DNA from: Ottelia alismoides | Taxonomy: Eukaryota > Streptophyta > Magnoliopsida > Alismatales > Hydrocharitaceae | NCBI GenBank assembly: GCA_037367405.1 | Contig: JAZKJV010010524.1 | Span: forward strand, 1-64,000 | Length of the DNA stretch: 64,000 bases | Reading direction: 5' to 3' | Shown here: positions 1 through 13,640 of the stretch, one piece after another | Numbering within the stretch: position 1 is the first letter of the stretch | How the letters are laid out: every line of letters starts with the position of its first letter | Made by a program: the position numbers and the translations under genes | The notes under the pieces: generated by a model | Databases searched by the model: none | Seen by the model: only the letters and a program-made list of their open reading frames with translations | What the model was told of the DNA's origin: nothing

Positions 1-3000
1 TACAAACTCTGTACATGAAATTCGTAGATAAATTTATTTAGAAAAATACAAAATTATTTTCACAAAAAAAATACAAATTCTACATTCTACACTCAGAATA
101 AAAAGCCAAAAGACAAACTTCTCAGACCCATACATTCTCCAAATAAACTCAAAATGCATCAAAATTATCTTTAATTATATGTAAATATTTATTACCTATT
201 TAATGAAGGTAGTTTCATTTAATTTGGAGTTAAAATGCAAAAGTTAGGTTTTGGGCCTCTATTGTACAATATACCTGAATAAAATATTTAATTTACTTAT
301 TCTTTTTATTTTTCAAAATTTCATATTTTTATAATTTTGTAAATATTGTTTATAGTGTATGTACATAATCATAATAAAAGAAAATCATTAAAAATAAGTT
401 AAAATAAATAAGTGCATAAAATGCATAGATGAACTACCTATACTCATGCCTATATAATAAATACATCTATTTATTTAAGTATACAAATAACATCAGAAAA
501 TATAATAAAATAGTTGTCTATATATAAATAATTTATAAATATATAAATTAAGTGTATAAAATAATAAAATAGAAAATAAAAAATAAAAATAAAATATTCA
601 AGACATATGTCAAAAACCTATAATTATACTTGTAAATAATGACGTGTAATAAATAACCTCATACAACTAAATAAATTAGAAATAAAATACTACATAAAAT
701 AATATAAAACTAATAAATCCATTTGCCACTATTTATCAAGTTTACCCATAATTTCTCCTGGGATTTTTCTGGTTGGTCCACGTGGACCAACCAGAACACT
801 CCCCGTGTTGACCTGGGTCGACACTCCCCTCTCTTCCTCGAGTCACCACCCTGTCAGAACCTGGATTTTCACCATTTTTTCTGCTTGATCTGATGATGCT
901 CTAATAAAGTGTGCTACGCATTTCATGGAGATTAAACATCCTGGGATCATGCCCTCGCCAAAGATCAAATCGAGCATCCTTGAATCAATCGCAATCCTTT
1001 ATCAAAGTTCATATCTTCAGCAACCTATAAGTATGCTCCTCCATCCATTCATTGAATCTTTGATCACTCTTCAAGAAATAAATTGCTTCTCTTCGCACGC
1101 ATGTGTGTTCCCGGTGGCAGAGAGAGCATCCCCCGAGGTCGAGGAGATGCTAGGAGGATATGATTCGGTCTAAGGCGTTACTCTGACGAGGTCTCTGCTC
1201 CATGGTTTCCAGTTACGAATTGTGCACCTTTTATCCATTCTTAGGTAGATTTAGTTAGGTTTTTCCATTCTTGCATTTTATTTTGTAGCTAGATCTTAAT
1301 CTTAGTTATAGTTTCAAATATTCGATCGTCGGAACTCATTGCTCCAACCGTGTTTCACTGTCACACTCGTTCCGACCCATCTATCATTCCCATTTCATTC
1401 CCCCAATGCATGATGCACTCTTTCCACCCTTTGACCCCTCATGTCCTTCGTGGATCAATGAAACAGAGCTCCTCCACCACCTCTCGTTGAAGCTCCTCCA
1501 TCACGCTCACCCCCATGCGCAATAGCTTCATTTCCTCCATGGTATGCGATGCCGGAGGCCCCTTGAGGGTCGATTCCATGACAGAAGGAGGGTCCCAGGT
1601 ACCCCTTCTTCATCGAGCTCCAGGCCTCTTCCCAGAGAGGCCCAGACTTCTTGATGGTGCCAAATGATGCGGGATGCTTTCAGGAAGCTCTGGTGACCAT
1701 CAGTGAACCCCCAACAACCATGACGATGAGCTACGCACGATCAAAGGAAGGATAGGGAAGTATTTTGCAACCACGTGGTCTCTCACCGAGATAGGTATTT
1801 TGTAGTCATACCCCTACAGGTTTTTATATTTGTAATAAGCCCAAACTTTTGTATATTGTGTTATTTTTTGTGGATAATTTGTAAAGAGGACCAAAACCTT
1901 TTTTGTATATTGCATTTATGCCTCTACGAAGCGCGTTTAATTTAAATATTCATGGATAAATTGCACAATTACCCCTAGACTTTGTTTTAGGGTTATAAAT
2001 ACATGGAAACTTATTTTTATTTGCAAAATGGTCCCATCCAACTTAGTCATTTTTGTTCTTTTTTATAAATATCAATCGTGCTCCAAAAATTACGAAAAAT
2101 ATAATAAGGTACTTGGATGCTTTTGCCCCTGTTTGACTTAGAAAATACCTAAAAAATATAAATTTTTTTTTGATAAATTCTAAAAAATATATTTTGTTTA
2201 TCATAGTATTTTCTAACATCAGACCAAAAATCCCTAAAAATAGGAAAAGAAAATGATAAAAAATTAAAAAGCTCTAAAATCTTATAAAAAATAAAAATTC
2301 TAAAAAAAATCCAAAAATATTGGTTTTGTAGTTTTCTTTATATGTATTATTACATATTAAAATCAGTTTTAGTACCTTTTGAATTTATTTATTTTTTTTA
2401 AATCTCAAAACAATTCGATCTATTTAACTAGTCCTTATTTTTTTACTATTTTGGACTTTAAAAATACCTAAAATTAGAAGAAAAAACTTTAAAAAACACT
2501 AAAAGAAAAAAAATGAAAAACACAAAAGCATTTTATTCCGCATTTTTTATTATTTTTAGATGTATTTATAATTATAATACACCATATTATATTATATAAC
2601 TACATATATTTTATATTATTACTGATTATTATAAATACCTCATAAATATAAAAAACCAAATATATACACTATGAGCTATATTTATTATTATTTTCTGATA
2701 TTTGTATATTTATTATATTTATTATTATATATAATTTATATCATCTATATATCATCTTATATAAATATATTCATATACCCTTATATATACATATCTATTT
2801 TATATTATATAAAAACAAATTTAAAAAGATGTAAAATTGGAAAATTTAAAATTATATATATGTACGAATTAGTTTAATAAATTGAAAACCCACACATTAC
2901 TTCATTTATTAATTGATTGTACAAAATACACATTATTATTTATTCATTATTTATTTATAAATAATAATTTAGGCTACCTTGTTTGCTCTCAGTGGTTCGA

Positions 3001-3183
3001 CCTCTACATACTTAACTTATACATCTTTGTTTGTAGAGTAAAATAAATTGCACCTCACATTTTTGTTCATTCATTAATTAATTCACAAGTTGTGTGTACT
3101 TGTTGTCTAATTTGACTTTCTTAAGCAATCGTTGAGCTTTTCGGTGAAGATATTTTTAGACCCTCGTGAAAGCCGTCTCAACA
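1..3183 (+). repeat. E1 5' LTR, left end cut by window edge
   Basis: It aligns along its length with 26253-30135. Shared landmarks include the block ending near position 93 (matching about 26704), the palindrome-like GGTCCACGTGGACC at about 775 and 27365, the segment 1083-1240 against 27673-27830, and the final 300 bases. It ends in CAACA at 3183, just before the primer site. By alignment roughly 350 bases of its left end lie outside the window. Short open frames inside it show no similarity I recognise and I treat them as chance. Confidence 0.9.
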
Positions 3184-3185
3184 AA

Positions 3186-3200
3186 TGGCACCGTTGTCGG
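3186..3200 (+). other. E1 primer binding site (tRNA-Asp type)
   Basis: The sequence TGGCACCGTTGTCGG lies two bases after the LTR end. It resembles the tRNA-Asp primer site common in plant gypsy elements (TGGCGCCGTTGCCGG), with two C-to-T/G-to-A type changes. It fixes the 3' boundary of the 5' LTR and the + orientation of E1. Confidence 0.85.
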
Positions 3201-5637
3201 TTGTATCCTAATTTATACATAGTTGTCTTTTCTTTTATTTGCTTATACATATTTTCTAGATTCTTATGACTTGTATATATTTTAGATCTCATTTCTTTTG
3301 TACACATTATTTGATTATATGTGCTAATACCTCTCTTTTGTGTGTTTGATGCGGGAGTCCACTACGCGAGGATGTCTTCGTAGGGAGTTGATGCAGCCAA
3401 GCTTGGTGGAGACTGGCCTTCTTGCCCTGGCCGGTGGGAGAGGTAACAAGTATAGCAAGAATAACACTTAGTGTATACCCTATCTTAAGATTTTATTTCA
3501 TTTTTGGTGCGAGGGTGATTGATTATTCATTATTAATTGTAATGATTTTAGGACACGGACACTACTTCACCAACGAGGTCCCATTACATGTGTGTCTGTT
3601 CAATCAACAAATTCATCATAAGCATTAACTGCTATTAGTCGTGTCAAATTATTCAGAAATGAACCCGAGAGTCCAGTCTTGGAGACACCTCGGTCCATTA
3701 TTTAGAAATGATTTTTGGATACAGACACTACTTCACCAACGAGGTCCATTACATGCGTGCCTCGTCACAATTTTTCAAGTTTTTATCGCTTTTCTTTTAT
3801 TTATTTTCTGATGTTCTGAGTTTTCTGCCTTTGTTTTTATTTATTTTGTGTGCATGAAGCCCCTAGATATAGGATTTCTTGTATCGATACTTAGGTTCAA
3901 ATCCTAATAAGAATCATGTTCCTATAGTCTTTTACGTTTGGATCTAGTCAAATTAATAATTGTCAATTTTTTGGACTTGGATCCACGCGCTGAGAGAGGC
4001 ATCATAAAACGTTTGGCAAGACCCATTGTGGTGGGCACCGAGGTGTCTCCAAGACTTGAATCTCGGGTTCATTTTGTGAATAATTTGGCATTTGATTCTT
4101 CACGACTAATAGCAGTTAATGCTTATGGCGATTTTGTTGTTTGCATCCATGTATATAGGTTTAAAAATAATGTTTTGCATACCATATGGAGAGAGTTAGG
4201 AAGCAATGTAAGTCGTCTAACTCTGCATGCATCATTAGATTATATAGTAAGATTTATATCATGGAATTGACTTGCATGACTTTTTTTGTTATCTCCCTCT
4301 AATTTTGAGCACCTAGGACTTAAATAAAAATTTACAAAATCGTTAAGTGTTTGTATGCAAAATGTTCAAAAAAGGTTAAATTTAAAAGATTCTAAAACTA
4401 GGGAATGTTAAATAAACTTTGACCTTAATTAAAAATACATAATGGACTTTATTGTTTTGGGTTCATAAAGCCCTTGTTATTTTGAAGTACCTTAGGAGGG
4501 GACCATAACCCCTCCAATGAGTGAGGCGCGACCTACTAAGGATGAGATTTAAAAACCTAGTCTGTAACTACCTTATGTATCGCATGGATTTCTGAAGTAT
4601 TGGAGCTTCTATCATGCGTGGATGAGCAGGATTTGGTCAACGATGGTATTCTTACCTTGTGTGGAACACCAACCCTGTCTAAGATACTGAGCTTAGGTCA
4701 CACCCTCATGGGGATGTCCGTCTCATCGTCTCGCATCTGAGTAGGGCCTAGCACGCTCACGAGTAATTCTATTGTGGGCTTGATTTGAAGTAGAAGTTTT
4801 GTCGATCGGCTTCCTATCTCTCATTATTTGGCTGAGTAGGGATCCAAGAATGGTTATAAGGACCTCAAAAAGTGCAGATTACATGCTACAAAAGAGGAGG
4901 ATAAGTGCATGATACTTTTCTGGTAGTACTCTCGCTCCTATAGGATAGCGTCTAATCTTTTTAAAAGATAGGAAAAAATAACAATTTTAAAATGAAAAGA
5001 TAAAAATAGACGACCCCTTACGGTTTCGCATGTATAGAGTTAGAGAACCCAATTTTGTATTGTGTATTGCATGGATCTAGATTACGGTTTAAAGATCAAG
5101 TCCCATGCGCTGCGCAAATTTTGTCGTGTGCGTATCCTCTTTGACCCCCTGCTCGTCCGAGCCTTTCTATTGTTTACATTCCTTTTTATTCCTCTTTGAC
5201 CATCGTATCCTTCCTCCTGCATCGATCCTTCTTTTTCTCCACGATGCAGATCCATGAATGGTCAAGTCGGGATTCCGCTGCCACCTACACTAATTCCATG
5301 GACTCGACATCGTCAATAATTCGAGGCGTTTCTCGAGAACCCAGTTTGGACCTTGTGAACTAATCTCTAGAATCCTCAACTTCTTTCCATTCTCTTTCCA
5401 TTTCTTAATAAACTGTCACCACTTTTATCCCATGTCCGCCCATTATGAATGGAAGTTGATTTCAATCCATATATTTTACTCCATTCACAACTATCTGGGT
5501 TGAACTTAATCTCAAAATCGTCACTTCACCTGGTATTTTATTATACGGTGGTCTTATTAGTACACCTCTTACATTGCAGATAGAAGTCAGTACTGGATTC
5601 TAATCCAGAGTTCGTTTGGTCAGATTCAGACCCAGAC
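3201..5637 (+). other. E1 untranslated leader between PBS and gag
   Basis: About 2.4 kb with no recognisable protein. A frame at 3938-4270 reads through 110 codons but matches nothing I know and overlaps an inverted repeat, so I do not call it a gene. A long leader before gag is usual in this group. It contains the direct and inverted repeats listed separately. Confidence 0.6.
3551..4139. repeat. Direct and inverted repeats in the E1 leader
   Basis: The segment 3551-3593 recurs at 3718-3759 with a few changes. The segment 3605-3696 is the reverse complement of 4034-4139, with about 14 extra bases in the right arm. The arms are about 92 and 106 bases and the spacer about 340 bases, so the RNA could fold into a long imperfect hairpin. 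What it does is unknown. Confidence 0.75.
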
Positions 5638-7164
5638 ATGGCTCCTCAAGGCAAAGGGAAAGGACAAAAATCATCCCAGACAGAGAAGGACCAAGAACCT
5701 GATCTGAACCAAGTGAACGCTCAATTGCTTGCTTCCATCCAAGCCATCCAACGACAGTTAACTGAACAGGCACTCGTGCAAACCGCATTCCCAGACATGC
5801 TGAGTGATATGAGGAATAGATCCAAAGGAGGAGGAGATGACGAAAGACCATGTGATGATCAAGAAGAAGAGGATCCAAGAATGAGAATCCTAAACTTACA
5901 TAAAAAAGAGACTTATAATATTGGAGACAACCAGATAACCGAGTGGATTCACATCCCCTCAGTGCATGCTCAGTTTGAGCTCACACCTTAGTTCCTTGCT
6001 CTTCTACCCACTTTCCATGGGAATACTGATGAGGAACCGTATATTTACCTGCAGTTGTTCTCCTGTATCTGCCGAACTCGCACTACCATGACATCCCGTT
6101 AATTTAGTCAAGATGACCGCATTTCCCTTCAGTCTCTAGGACAAGGCCATGCACTGGGTCAACCATTTGGGGAAGGTCGTGACAACCTTGGAGGAACTTA
6201 AGTATGTGTTCCTTCACAAGTTTATCCTCTAGGTTAGCTCAACCATATGCGAGCCCAAATTAGCAACTTCTCCCAGGCTACCCACGAGTCGATTCATGAA
6301 GCATGGGAGAGATTGACAAAACTACAAGAGAAATGTCCCCACCATGAGATACAAAGGACTAACTTGGTCTAACACTTTTTCGGGGGCTTGAATATTGAAA
6401 GATAGATATTAGTTGACACTGCCTATGGGGGATCCCATTTTAACAGGGATGAAGATGCAGTCTGGAAGATTTTTGAATAAATGGCATAAGGAGAGGCCAC
6501 CCTCTCTTCATCCTGTGCGTATCAAAGGCAACCCCAGATCCTCCACAAGCCAGTCCACATGGTAGCATCTCAAGAGACATAGAGAGATGAGATCTCTAAC
6601 CTCATCATCTTGGGGCCATCTCTCCAAGGTCAATTTCAACGAAAAGAAATCACAGAATCTCGAGAAACTTGCTGTGATCAAACAGAGGACCCAACATATG
6701 GATAAACTGAACCATGTCACCAAGCAGTTGGAGCTGCATGTGAGTAATATCAATTCGCGCTAGTAGACGACACCATCATCCGAGACTCTGACCGAGAAGA
6801 AAGATGCGCCAACACAACCACAATAACCTCATCCTAATCAGCAGCAGCCAACAGTCTAGCATGTGTATTATGTGCAGACTCCCAACCAGGTACCGTAGCA
6901 ACAACAGTTGATGGTATACCAGCCAGAGCCCATGTATTTTTATGATCCATTCTCTCCTCAACCGCCTCTCATTCAAGAGGTGATTGGTCTAATGATACGC
7001 AGTTGGCCCGTACAAGTTACCTCAGCAAGGCCAGCCTACAAATTCTCGTCCATTCTCTCAGCATCATGGAGGGAGATTTGTCTAGTCGTCTCAGCCTCAA
7101 TCTCAGTACCACTAGTCTCCATAGTATCACAACAATTGGAGATAGAATAAATAGTACCAGGCTA
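5638..7164 (+). pseudogene. E1 gag (capsid), N-terminal part, degenerate
   Basis: Translation from the ATG at 5638 (MAPQGKGKGQ) gives a hydrophilic start, then a gag core in fragments: FELTP before a stop at 5989, then FHGNTDEEPYIYLQLF and, downstream in changing frames, ISNFSQATHESIHEAWERL and GGLNIE. These match the usual plant gypsy gag run in which FHG/EDP-like, HEAW-like and GL motifs follow in this order. The tail (about 6800-7100) is Gln/Pro rich as in gag C-termini. Several stops and at least two frameshifts are present. The reading is cut at 7164 by E2 and resumes at 19026. No zinc knuckle is visible. Confidence 0.75.
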
Positions 7165-9282
7165 AAAATGCTCCAAAATCAGAAATAAAAATATTTTTAT
7201 ATTTTTCAAATATTCATATGTTTTTAGTAATTTTCTTGGGCTTTTCCCATTTTATATGATTTTATAAAATCAAATAAGAGCTAAAAATACAAACAATGCA
7301 CAACCACGTTAAAATTACAAATTAAAAATATTTAAAGTGTCCTAATGTCATGGATATGAATTTTATGAGATAATAGATAAGAAGGGATAGACAAAGAAAC
7401 CGAAATCCTATTTTTTTTATTTTTTCTAGAATTTTCAATTATTTTTATGAGTTTTTGATTTTTACAATTTTTTAGGGTTTTATAAGATTTTTTGAAACAA
7501 AACAAGTACCGGAGACAAAGCACGCATAAACGAGCAAACACTATTTTTTTGAATTTTTTGAGCATTTTTTATGTATTTTCTAAAACAGATAGTAAATTTT
7601 TAAGGGTTTTTTATTTTAGAAAATAAAAGGCAACACAAAATTAATCCCAAAAATCGCAATAAATATTACTCGTTAGCAGGAGCTAATAGTATTTTTATGT
7701 AATTTTTGGGCTTGATTTGACACTTATTTAATTAAAAACAAGACTCATAGTGCATGGGGATCTAGTTGCAAATATTAGAGTTAATAGGTCAATTAATAAC
7801 ACATATATAATATAAACGTAGTGCCAATAGTGCAAAAAGTCCTGAGAATTCACACACATGCACAATCCACCACGCACAGGGGTATAAATGCAAATAACAG
7901 AAAGATTCTATTGAAAATATAACAATTAGAAGTTCAGGATAAAATATGCAAATACACCAAATACCACGTGGGACGGCGTGTGAGTTCATTCAAACAGGAC
8001 TGGAATGCAAATATCACAAACAATCGGGGTCCATATGCAAAACAACCATGTTATTTTAAACTATGATAAATATTTACAGAATTAAACTATTAAAACAGAA
8101 CAGAGAGGAGCCTAAGGACAAGTTACCCCTTATTGAGCACAATACAACAGTCGAAGACGCTACACTTATGATCGGACGTTTGGGACGCGAGGATACCGCT
8201 TCAACGATGGAAGGCATTGATGAGATCTGCAGATGGATCTAATGGTCGGAGGCCTCCCGTAGATAAACAGCTTGGATTAGAACTGGGGTGGCCTTCGATC
8301 GGATGATGGAGGGAACGTCTAGAAGATTAGGGAAGAACTCACCTCTGGCAAGTTTCGATCGTCGATTGCATGCATCTCTGACGTCCTCTAGAGCTGCTTG
8401 GATAGGAAATTGTTCAACGATGAAGCTCCGTAGCTGTAGGAAGGCTCGAAAGGACCCAGGACCAAGCGAGAGGCCCTGGGGATGAATGGACAACCTGGAG
8501 CGCTCTTGCGATGTACCTCCAGATGAGGTCTACTGGCGCTTCAACCCTACAGGAAAAGTGGCCTTGATCGGAAGGTAGTTCCAGCACAAGTTAGAGTGTC
8601 ACCAATATCCAATTCCAACACGGGTTAGAGCGTCACCAATAGCCAAGAACGGAAGGTGGGGGTGAATGGGTAGGTCTCCGATGAGTGTGGGATTCGACCT
8701 ATATGGGGGCTCCAAACCGATGGCTAGAGCGACGTGGGGGGTTGTGGAGCAGATGTAGAAGCGATAGGGAGTCGGAGTAGGGTGTACGAAGGGTCAGAGT
8801 TCAGTAGGAATGCAAAAAACAGTGAATGTTGTTATATGTACATGAGTTTTGTACAATAGAGGGGGACTTTTTATTTTTTTTATTTTTACTTTTTTTTTTC
8901 ATATTATTAATAGAACTATATAGAAGGAGGTAAAAATAATTATTTTATTTTATTTTATCAAAAATACTTATTTATACATATAGGTAATATGCAATACAAA
9001 GTAGGCCTTGTCTCTCTCTCTCTCTCTACTTATTTTATTTGACGATTAGGTCAAGGCTTGACCTTCTCTTGGGGTTCAGGTCACAATGTATTTATTCTAA
9101 ATGCCTCCTTCCTTTTTCTTTTCCTTTATTCTTTTATTTTTGCGCAAATACATGTTAATTATGCAATATTAATAGATGCATGCTAAATGCTATGTTATTG
9201 TATTTACACTTATTTACATGCTGATTTGCCAAGATAAATAGCTAAAATAAAAGAATAAAGAGTGAGAATCAGGGATTCATCA
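7165..9282 (-). repeat. E2 3' LTR (left), end-truncated and internally deleted
   Basis: The right part (8815-9282) matches the right LTR of E2 at 18545-19025 closely. The left part (7165-8200) is related to the E3 5' LTR around 52360-53330, including the runs near 7190 and 8100. It starts within LTR sequence, so about 340 bases of the LTR end seen in E3 are missing. The AT-rich stretch present before 14672 in the right LTR is absent here, which indicates an internal deletion at about 8815. Confidence 0.75.
8579..8646. repeat. 34-bp tandem duplication in E2 3' LTR
   Basis: Two adjacent copies, 8579-8612 and 8613-8646, each start TTCCA and contain GTTAGAG and GTCACCAATA. They differ at a few bases. 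Confidence 0.85.
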
Positions 9283-9296
9283 CCCCTCCATACTTT
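9283..9296 (-). other. E2 polypurine tract
   Basis: On the - strand AAAGTATGGAGGGG directly precedes the LTR start TGATGAATCC. This purine run primes plus-strand DNA synthesis in LTR elements and fixes the minus orientation of E2. Confidence 0.8.
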
Positions 9297-10083
9297 ACAT
9301 TTGCTGGTCCCTTAGCAAACACTTATTTGAAAAAGAAGTGAAAAGAGAAATAAAAGAAAAAGAAGGAGAATCAAGGTTGATTATTAAACTTTTCTTCATT
9401 AAATTAAAGTATGGAGCTCAGTCAGACCTTTGGATTATTAGTTTGTTGGAACCTTATTGAGATATTGGTTTAAGACTCAACAACCTATAAGTTCCACCAT
9501 TATATGGTCTAGACTCCTCAACAATCCAGATTAGAACAGGTCTACATATGCAAACTCTAATATCCATGTATCTTTCCTTGCAATGTGTAAGTAATAGGTA
9601 GCTCCCCACCTCAGAGATGACAAAGAAACAACCTCCCTCGACAAGGTAACTCTAATTCCTTAGTCTAGTATCTCTTTCCTCGATGAACGAGGTATTCCCT
9701 TCTAATGCTCAAGAAGAGGGGGAAAGAAGAGAATGAACCATGGCTAGTGTAGCCATGTGTCCTTGGTAACCCAACTAGTGTAGCTAAGTCTCCCGCTGCA
9801 AGCTTCATGAGATGAGAAGGTGTAAAATAAGCTTTGCTTTATTTGGCTATATACACTCTGACAGACATTTTATTTTTAGTCAGACATGTCCATTTTTTTG
9901 GAGTTTTTCTTTATTTTACACATTTTTCTTGATGTGAATATGTATAACATATCTACATGGTGAATCATATACATAAGGACTTTTTCTTCTTGAGCCAGTA
10001 GACAATCCACTCTTTCGAAGCATTATTGCAACCCACAACTCCTGTCTTTAGAACTCAACAACGCCAGACCAAGTTGGGATGCA
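9297..10083 (-). other. E2 3' non-coding tract, distal half
   Basis: No gene is seen. The sequence matches 42552-43345 of E3 along its length and, reversed, 25300-26220 of E1 more distantly. It continues at 12613 after the solo LTR insertion. Confidence 0.75.
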
Positions 10084-12612
10084 CATCCTGAAGGATATAG
10101 AATTATCCTCAAGCGTATCACGGAAGCGTGATCGTCGTATCGGATACGATGCAGAACGACTAGTCGTACTGGTTTTTCTGTGCAACGGAATTTAATTTTT
10201 TTTCATGCGCTGAAATCATATGATCCAAGAACAATTCTCGGATCATTTCATCTATAACCACAACAAGTATAAAGGAATACCTCTTGAAGCGTGGTTGATC
10301 AAGTCTCTAAAGAAAGAGACCTCCTGTCTCAAGTCCGATCGTCGGTGAGATCGCTTGCGAGCGTGGGGATGAACCGTGTAATCCTCGCAATCCAAGAAGA
10401 TGATCCAAGCACGATTGCTCCTGATCTCGTCGTAAGATATCGAACGTCTCCTTTGAGAGCATAGCACTCTAAGAAGACGGAGAACCGAATAATGTCGAAG
10501 CGGTGGCGTGGTTGCGAAGGCGACGACGAATCTCTCCTCTAGGGTTTGGAGGACGGCCACCAAGAAGAGGGAGAGAGAGTTGGCGTGTGAGAAGAAAGAG
10601 AGAGAGTTTGTGCTCCAATATTGCATTTGCAAGGTATGCCTCTCTATTTATAGGGTTTTGGGATCCATAGATCTCAATCCTGGGACATATAAAATCAATG
10701 GATGAGATTGATTTATGTCAATCCAATGGTCCAAGATTTGTGTTGGTAAAAACCAACAACTTGTGATTTAATTTAGATTAAAATATATTTAATAAAATCA
10801 AATATAAATCAATCCTAAATTACACCAACAAATAAGGAGAGATATATACATGGAGATTACATCTCCTTTGTACATTTCAAGGGGGGACTGCCTCCCATAT
10901 CCATATAGGAATTGGGTGCCGCCCACCACCTTCCAAGTGGGGCAATCTCCATGGATTTCCATGAGATTGCATGCATCCTTGATTTTTCTCCATTATTTAT
11001 TTCCAACAATTTTTGTTGGGATTTATTCACCAAAATAATTCACAATTAATTTTGGGAATATTGCAATCTTGACATTGGAAAATTGTGAATCATATTCACA
11101 ACCCAAAACAACATATAATTCACATTGTCAATTAATTACACAATGTGTATCCAATACACATAATAATTAATCAACAAATATAAATTATAATTGGCTCTCT
11201 CTAATACATTATAAATCACATTTATAATATATATTATGAATAAATGAATATTTCTATCCACATTGTTCTTATCCATAATAATTAAATCATATTTAATTAT
11301 ATTGGATAATTTCTTCACACATCAAGATGATTAAATCACATTTCATCATTATTTCTTCATTGCTTAGATCTTATGGAATTATTCTTGAACCCTTCAAGAT
11401 AATGCGACTTCTCCGCAGATACTTGAAGATAAGGATAGGGTGATTGGATTGTTCCACGTATAGTGACTTGGATGTTTGAGATCATATCTCAAATCCAGTT
11501 CCCATGGACCTCCCACTGATGCTTGATCAAATCAAGACCGTAGACCTAATCTTCTTATTGTATCCGAATCTCATTCAGAGCAATGTCTAGTTTTTGGACT
11601 AAGATTAGGTCACTTCTCTAATGAGAGGAGTCACTAAAATCCAAACCTGTTTCATCACTTCCTCGGAATGGAAGCGTCATGGTTATACAATCGTTTTTGG
11701 TCACATCACCCTCAGGTATTCCCAATACCTGTACATCCTGCATACTGGAAGACCTATGATCATTCTGAAGATAAAGATCACTTTTATACTGTCATCTTCA
11801 GGATTTGGTCATTAAGTTTCTCAATCTTGGTCACTGGGATTTGGTATAGATCATATGCTTTCACAAAGCATATATCTTACCTTCAAATTCATGTCATGCT
11901 TCCAAAGCATGACGACCATGCATGGAATTTGTTCAGTCCCAATACCTCATGAGTGAGCTCATGTCTCCCGGTTCATAAGTGAACCTGTATGATCCCTTTG
12001 AGAGATCGTATTACTCATATGTCCTTACATGCACTCCAGCTCGCTGGTGTATAGACCTTGGTTATGTCATCAACCTATTGGTCTGCCAAATGTACACACT
12101 CAGACATATAGCAACACATCTGTCTCCGGTCAGAGGATGCATGCCTACGTTGTGACAGTATTCAACATAGGTCTTTGATTATCTCGATCTTGTTAAGTCG
12201 ACCCATTGACTTAACTAATTTGACACCTCCGAATCACTATTCCCATGCAGAGGATCTGCATCAAGAGGTCAGTCAGATATCAATTATATGAGAAAGGATT
12301 GCCATCTCCTACTCAGACTGGAGATCATCACTTAACAATCATTTGACGATGCTTGAAGTCCTCTATCTAACTCCTTAGATATCCATCCAAGCATCAACAT
12401 CTACGATTCAATCAATGAATCAACAGGTGTATGATTATCAAGTTGGCCATGGTACATAACCCTTATTGTACATAGGGACCCTATAGTGCATTCATTCATT
12501 CAATCTCAGAAAGGAAGTGAAAATAATCAATAACTTTTATTGATAAATCATTTATTACAATAACATTTATTGTAGGAATGGTTCGCCCGGGGCTCACATT
12601 GCTAACACATCC
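10084..12612 (-). mobile_element. Copia solo LTR with 5-bp target duplication (C1)
   Basis: The LTR spans 10089-12607 (2519 bp). On the + strand it begins TGAAGGATAT and ends GCTAACA; on the - strand, the sense orientation, it ends in CCTTCA and its start corresponds to the TGTTGGAAATG terminus of the complete copy at 57955-60581. It is flanked by a perfect direct repeat CATCC at 10084-10088 and 12608-12612. There is no internal region, so it is a solo LTR from recombination between the two LTRs of one insertion. Removing the LTR and one CATCC restores the E2 sequence as seen in E3 near 43345. Open frames inside are not genes. Confidence 0.92.
10644..10653 (-). promoter_or_regulatory. TATA box of copia solo LTR C1
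   Basis: On the - strand the sequence is CTATAAATAG, a near-consensus plant TATA box. The aligned positions in the other two copies of the family are also TATA-like (58518-58527 and 32041-32051). Confidence 0.6.
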
Positions 12613-13640
12613 CTCCCTAAAGGAAGACGAGAGATTCCACCTAGAAGTACTACCATCGTATGCTACCCCAAGCCGAAGGATTCTGCCTCCTCATCATCTC
12701 ATCCGTAGAGAGCTATGTGTAAGGTGTTGGTCCAAGTAAAGCCATTGTCTGTGAGAGTCATGTGTGTATTGTTAAGTATTCTACCTAGGCTCATCAAGAT
12801 GGCATGTGAACATAGCCTAATGGACTCAAATAATTAAGTCACTAACAGTCTTGAAAAGTATTAATCCCAAATCCTATAAGGTTCCCTTGAGAATTAGGTG
12901 GATTAAGGTCTTAACCAAGCTCAATTTTCCAATTTAATTCCAGACTAGTTTAAATGTCAACTATGATTCAAAAAAAATCTTTTTGTGCGAACTTTTTGAA
13001 ATCATGCAAAATTTTTGAAAATGTTTGAATGCATAGATGCAGAAGTTTTGCAAACTATTTACAAACATTTACACAAGGGTTTTTGCAAACTTTTATTTTT
13101 CAAACATTTTTCAAAAAATTTGTACTATATACATAATTTTGATACAAAATATTTACAAACCTTTACAATCAAAACAATTTTACAAACATACATACAAAAA
13201 TAATTTTTATACATAGCTATGTATGTGCAAGAAAGAATTTTATGTACAATAATTTTTTTAATTTTTTGTGATATTTAGATAATAGGTTTTAGCCATTTTA
13301 TTTTTCAACACACTCACACAAAGTACGAGTTGTGGCTAAAGTATATATGTAATATATACAACACCCCCTATACTTATCTAAAACGATGTCCTCAGAGTGA
13401 TCAAAGAGAGATGAAGAAGACATAACTTGTGCTTAGTATTGAGAAGTGAACAGAAATGATATATTACAACGACGAATAAATGAATGAAATGAATAGAAGT
13501 CGGTGATCCCCCTATACTTAGGATCAAGTAATCCTAAGTATAGAAGACTGTACACAAGGGGAAAATCGAGGGTTAGAATGTACATGATATACCTCCCATA
13601 TACTTAGGGTAAAATATCCCTAAGTATATGCAGCAAAACA
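12613..13640 (-). other. E2 3' non-coding tract, proximal half
   Basis: No gene is seen. It aligns with 43350-44130 of E3, including the block near 13290-13370 (matching 44045-44130). The part after 13380 has no E3 counterpart but matches the reverse complement of E1 near 23740-24160. The join to the right LTR at about 13640 is a deletion point: everything from pol through the primer site and the end of the 5' LTR is missing. Confidence 0.7.
13512..13630. repeat. Two perfect stem-loops in E2 3' tract
   Basis: Hairpin 1 pairs CTATACTTAGGAT (13512-13524) with 13531-13543 around a 6-base loop. Hairpin 2 pairs CATATACTTAGGG (13597-13609) with 13618-13630 around an 8-base loop. Both stems are 13 bp and perfect. 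Related hairpins occur downstream of pol in E1 (23744 onward). Confidence 0.9.

Noticed and set aside
925..1173. 82-codon open frame
   Set aside because: It lies inside the E1 LTR and its counterpart in the other LTR (27540-27790) does not keep the frame.
2671..2877. 68-codon frame rich in Tyr, Ile and Leu, looking like a membrane protein
   Set aside because: The composition follows from TAT/ATA-rich DNA in the LTR; low complexity.
3938..4270. 110-codon open frame in the E1 leader
   Set aside because: Its sequence is partly the reverse complement of the upstream repeat arm and it resembles no protein I know.
9010..9032. CT-microsatellite as a regulatory element
   Set aside because: Simple repeat, shorter in the other LTR (18762-18775); no evidence of function.
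10252..10632. 126-codon frame on the - strand
   Set aside because: Inside the copia solo LTR; not conserved in the aligned copy at 58100-58480.
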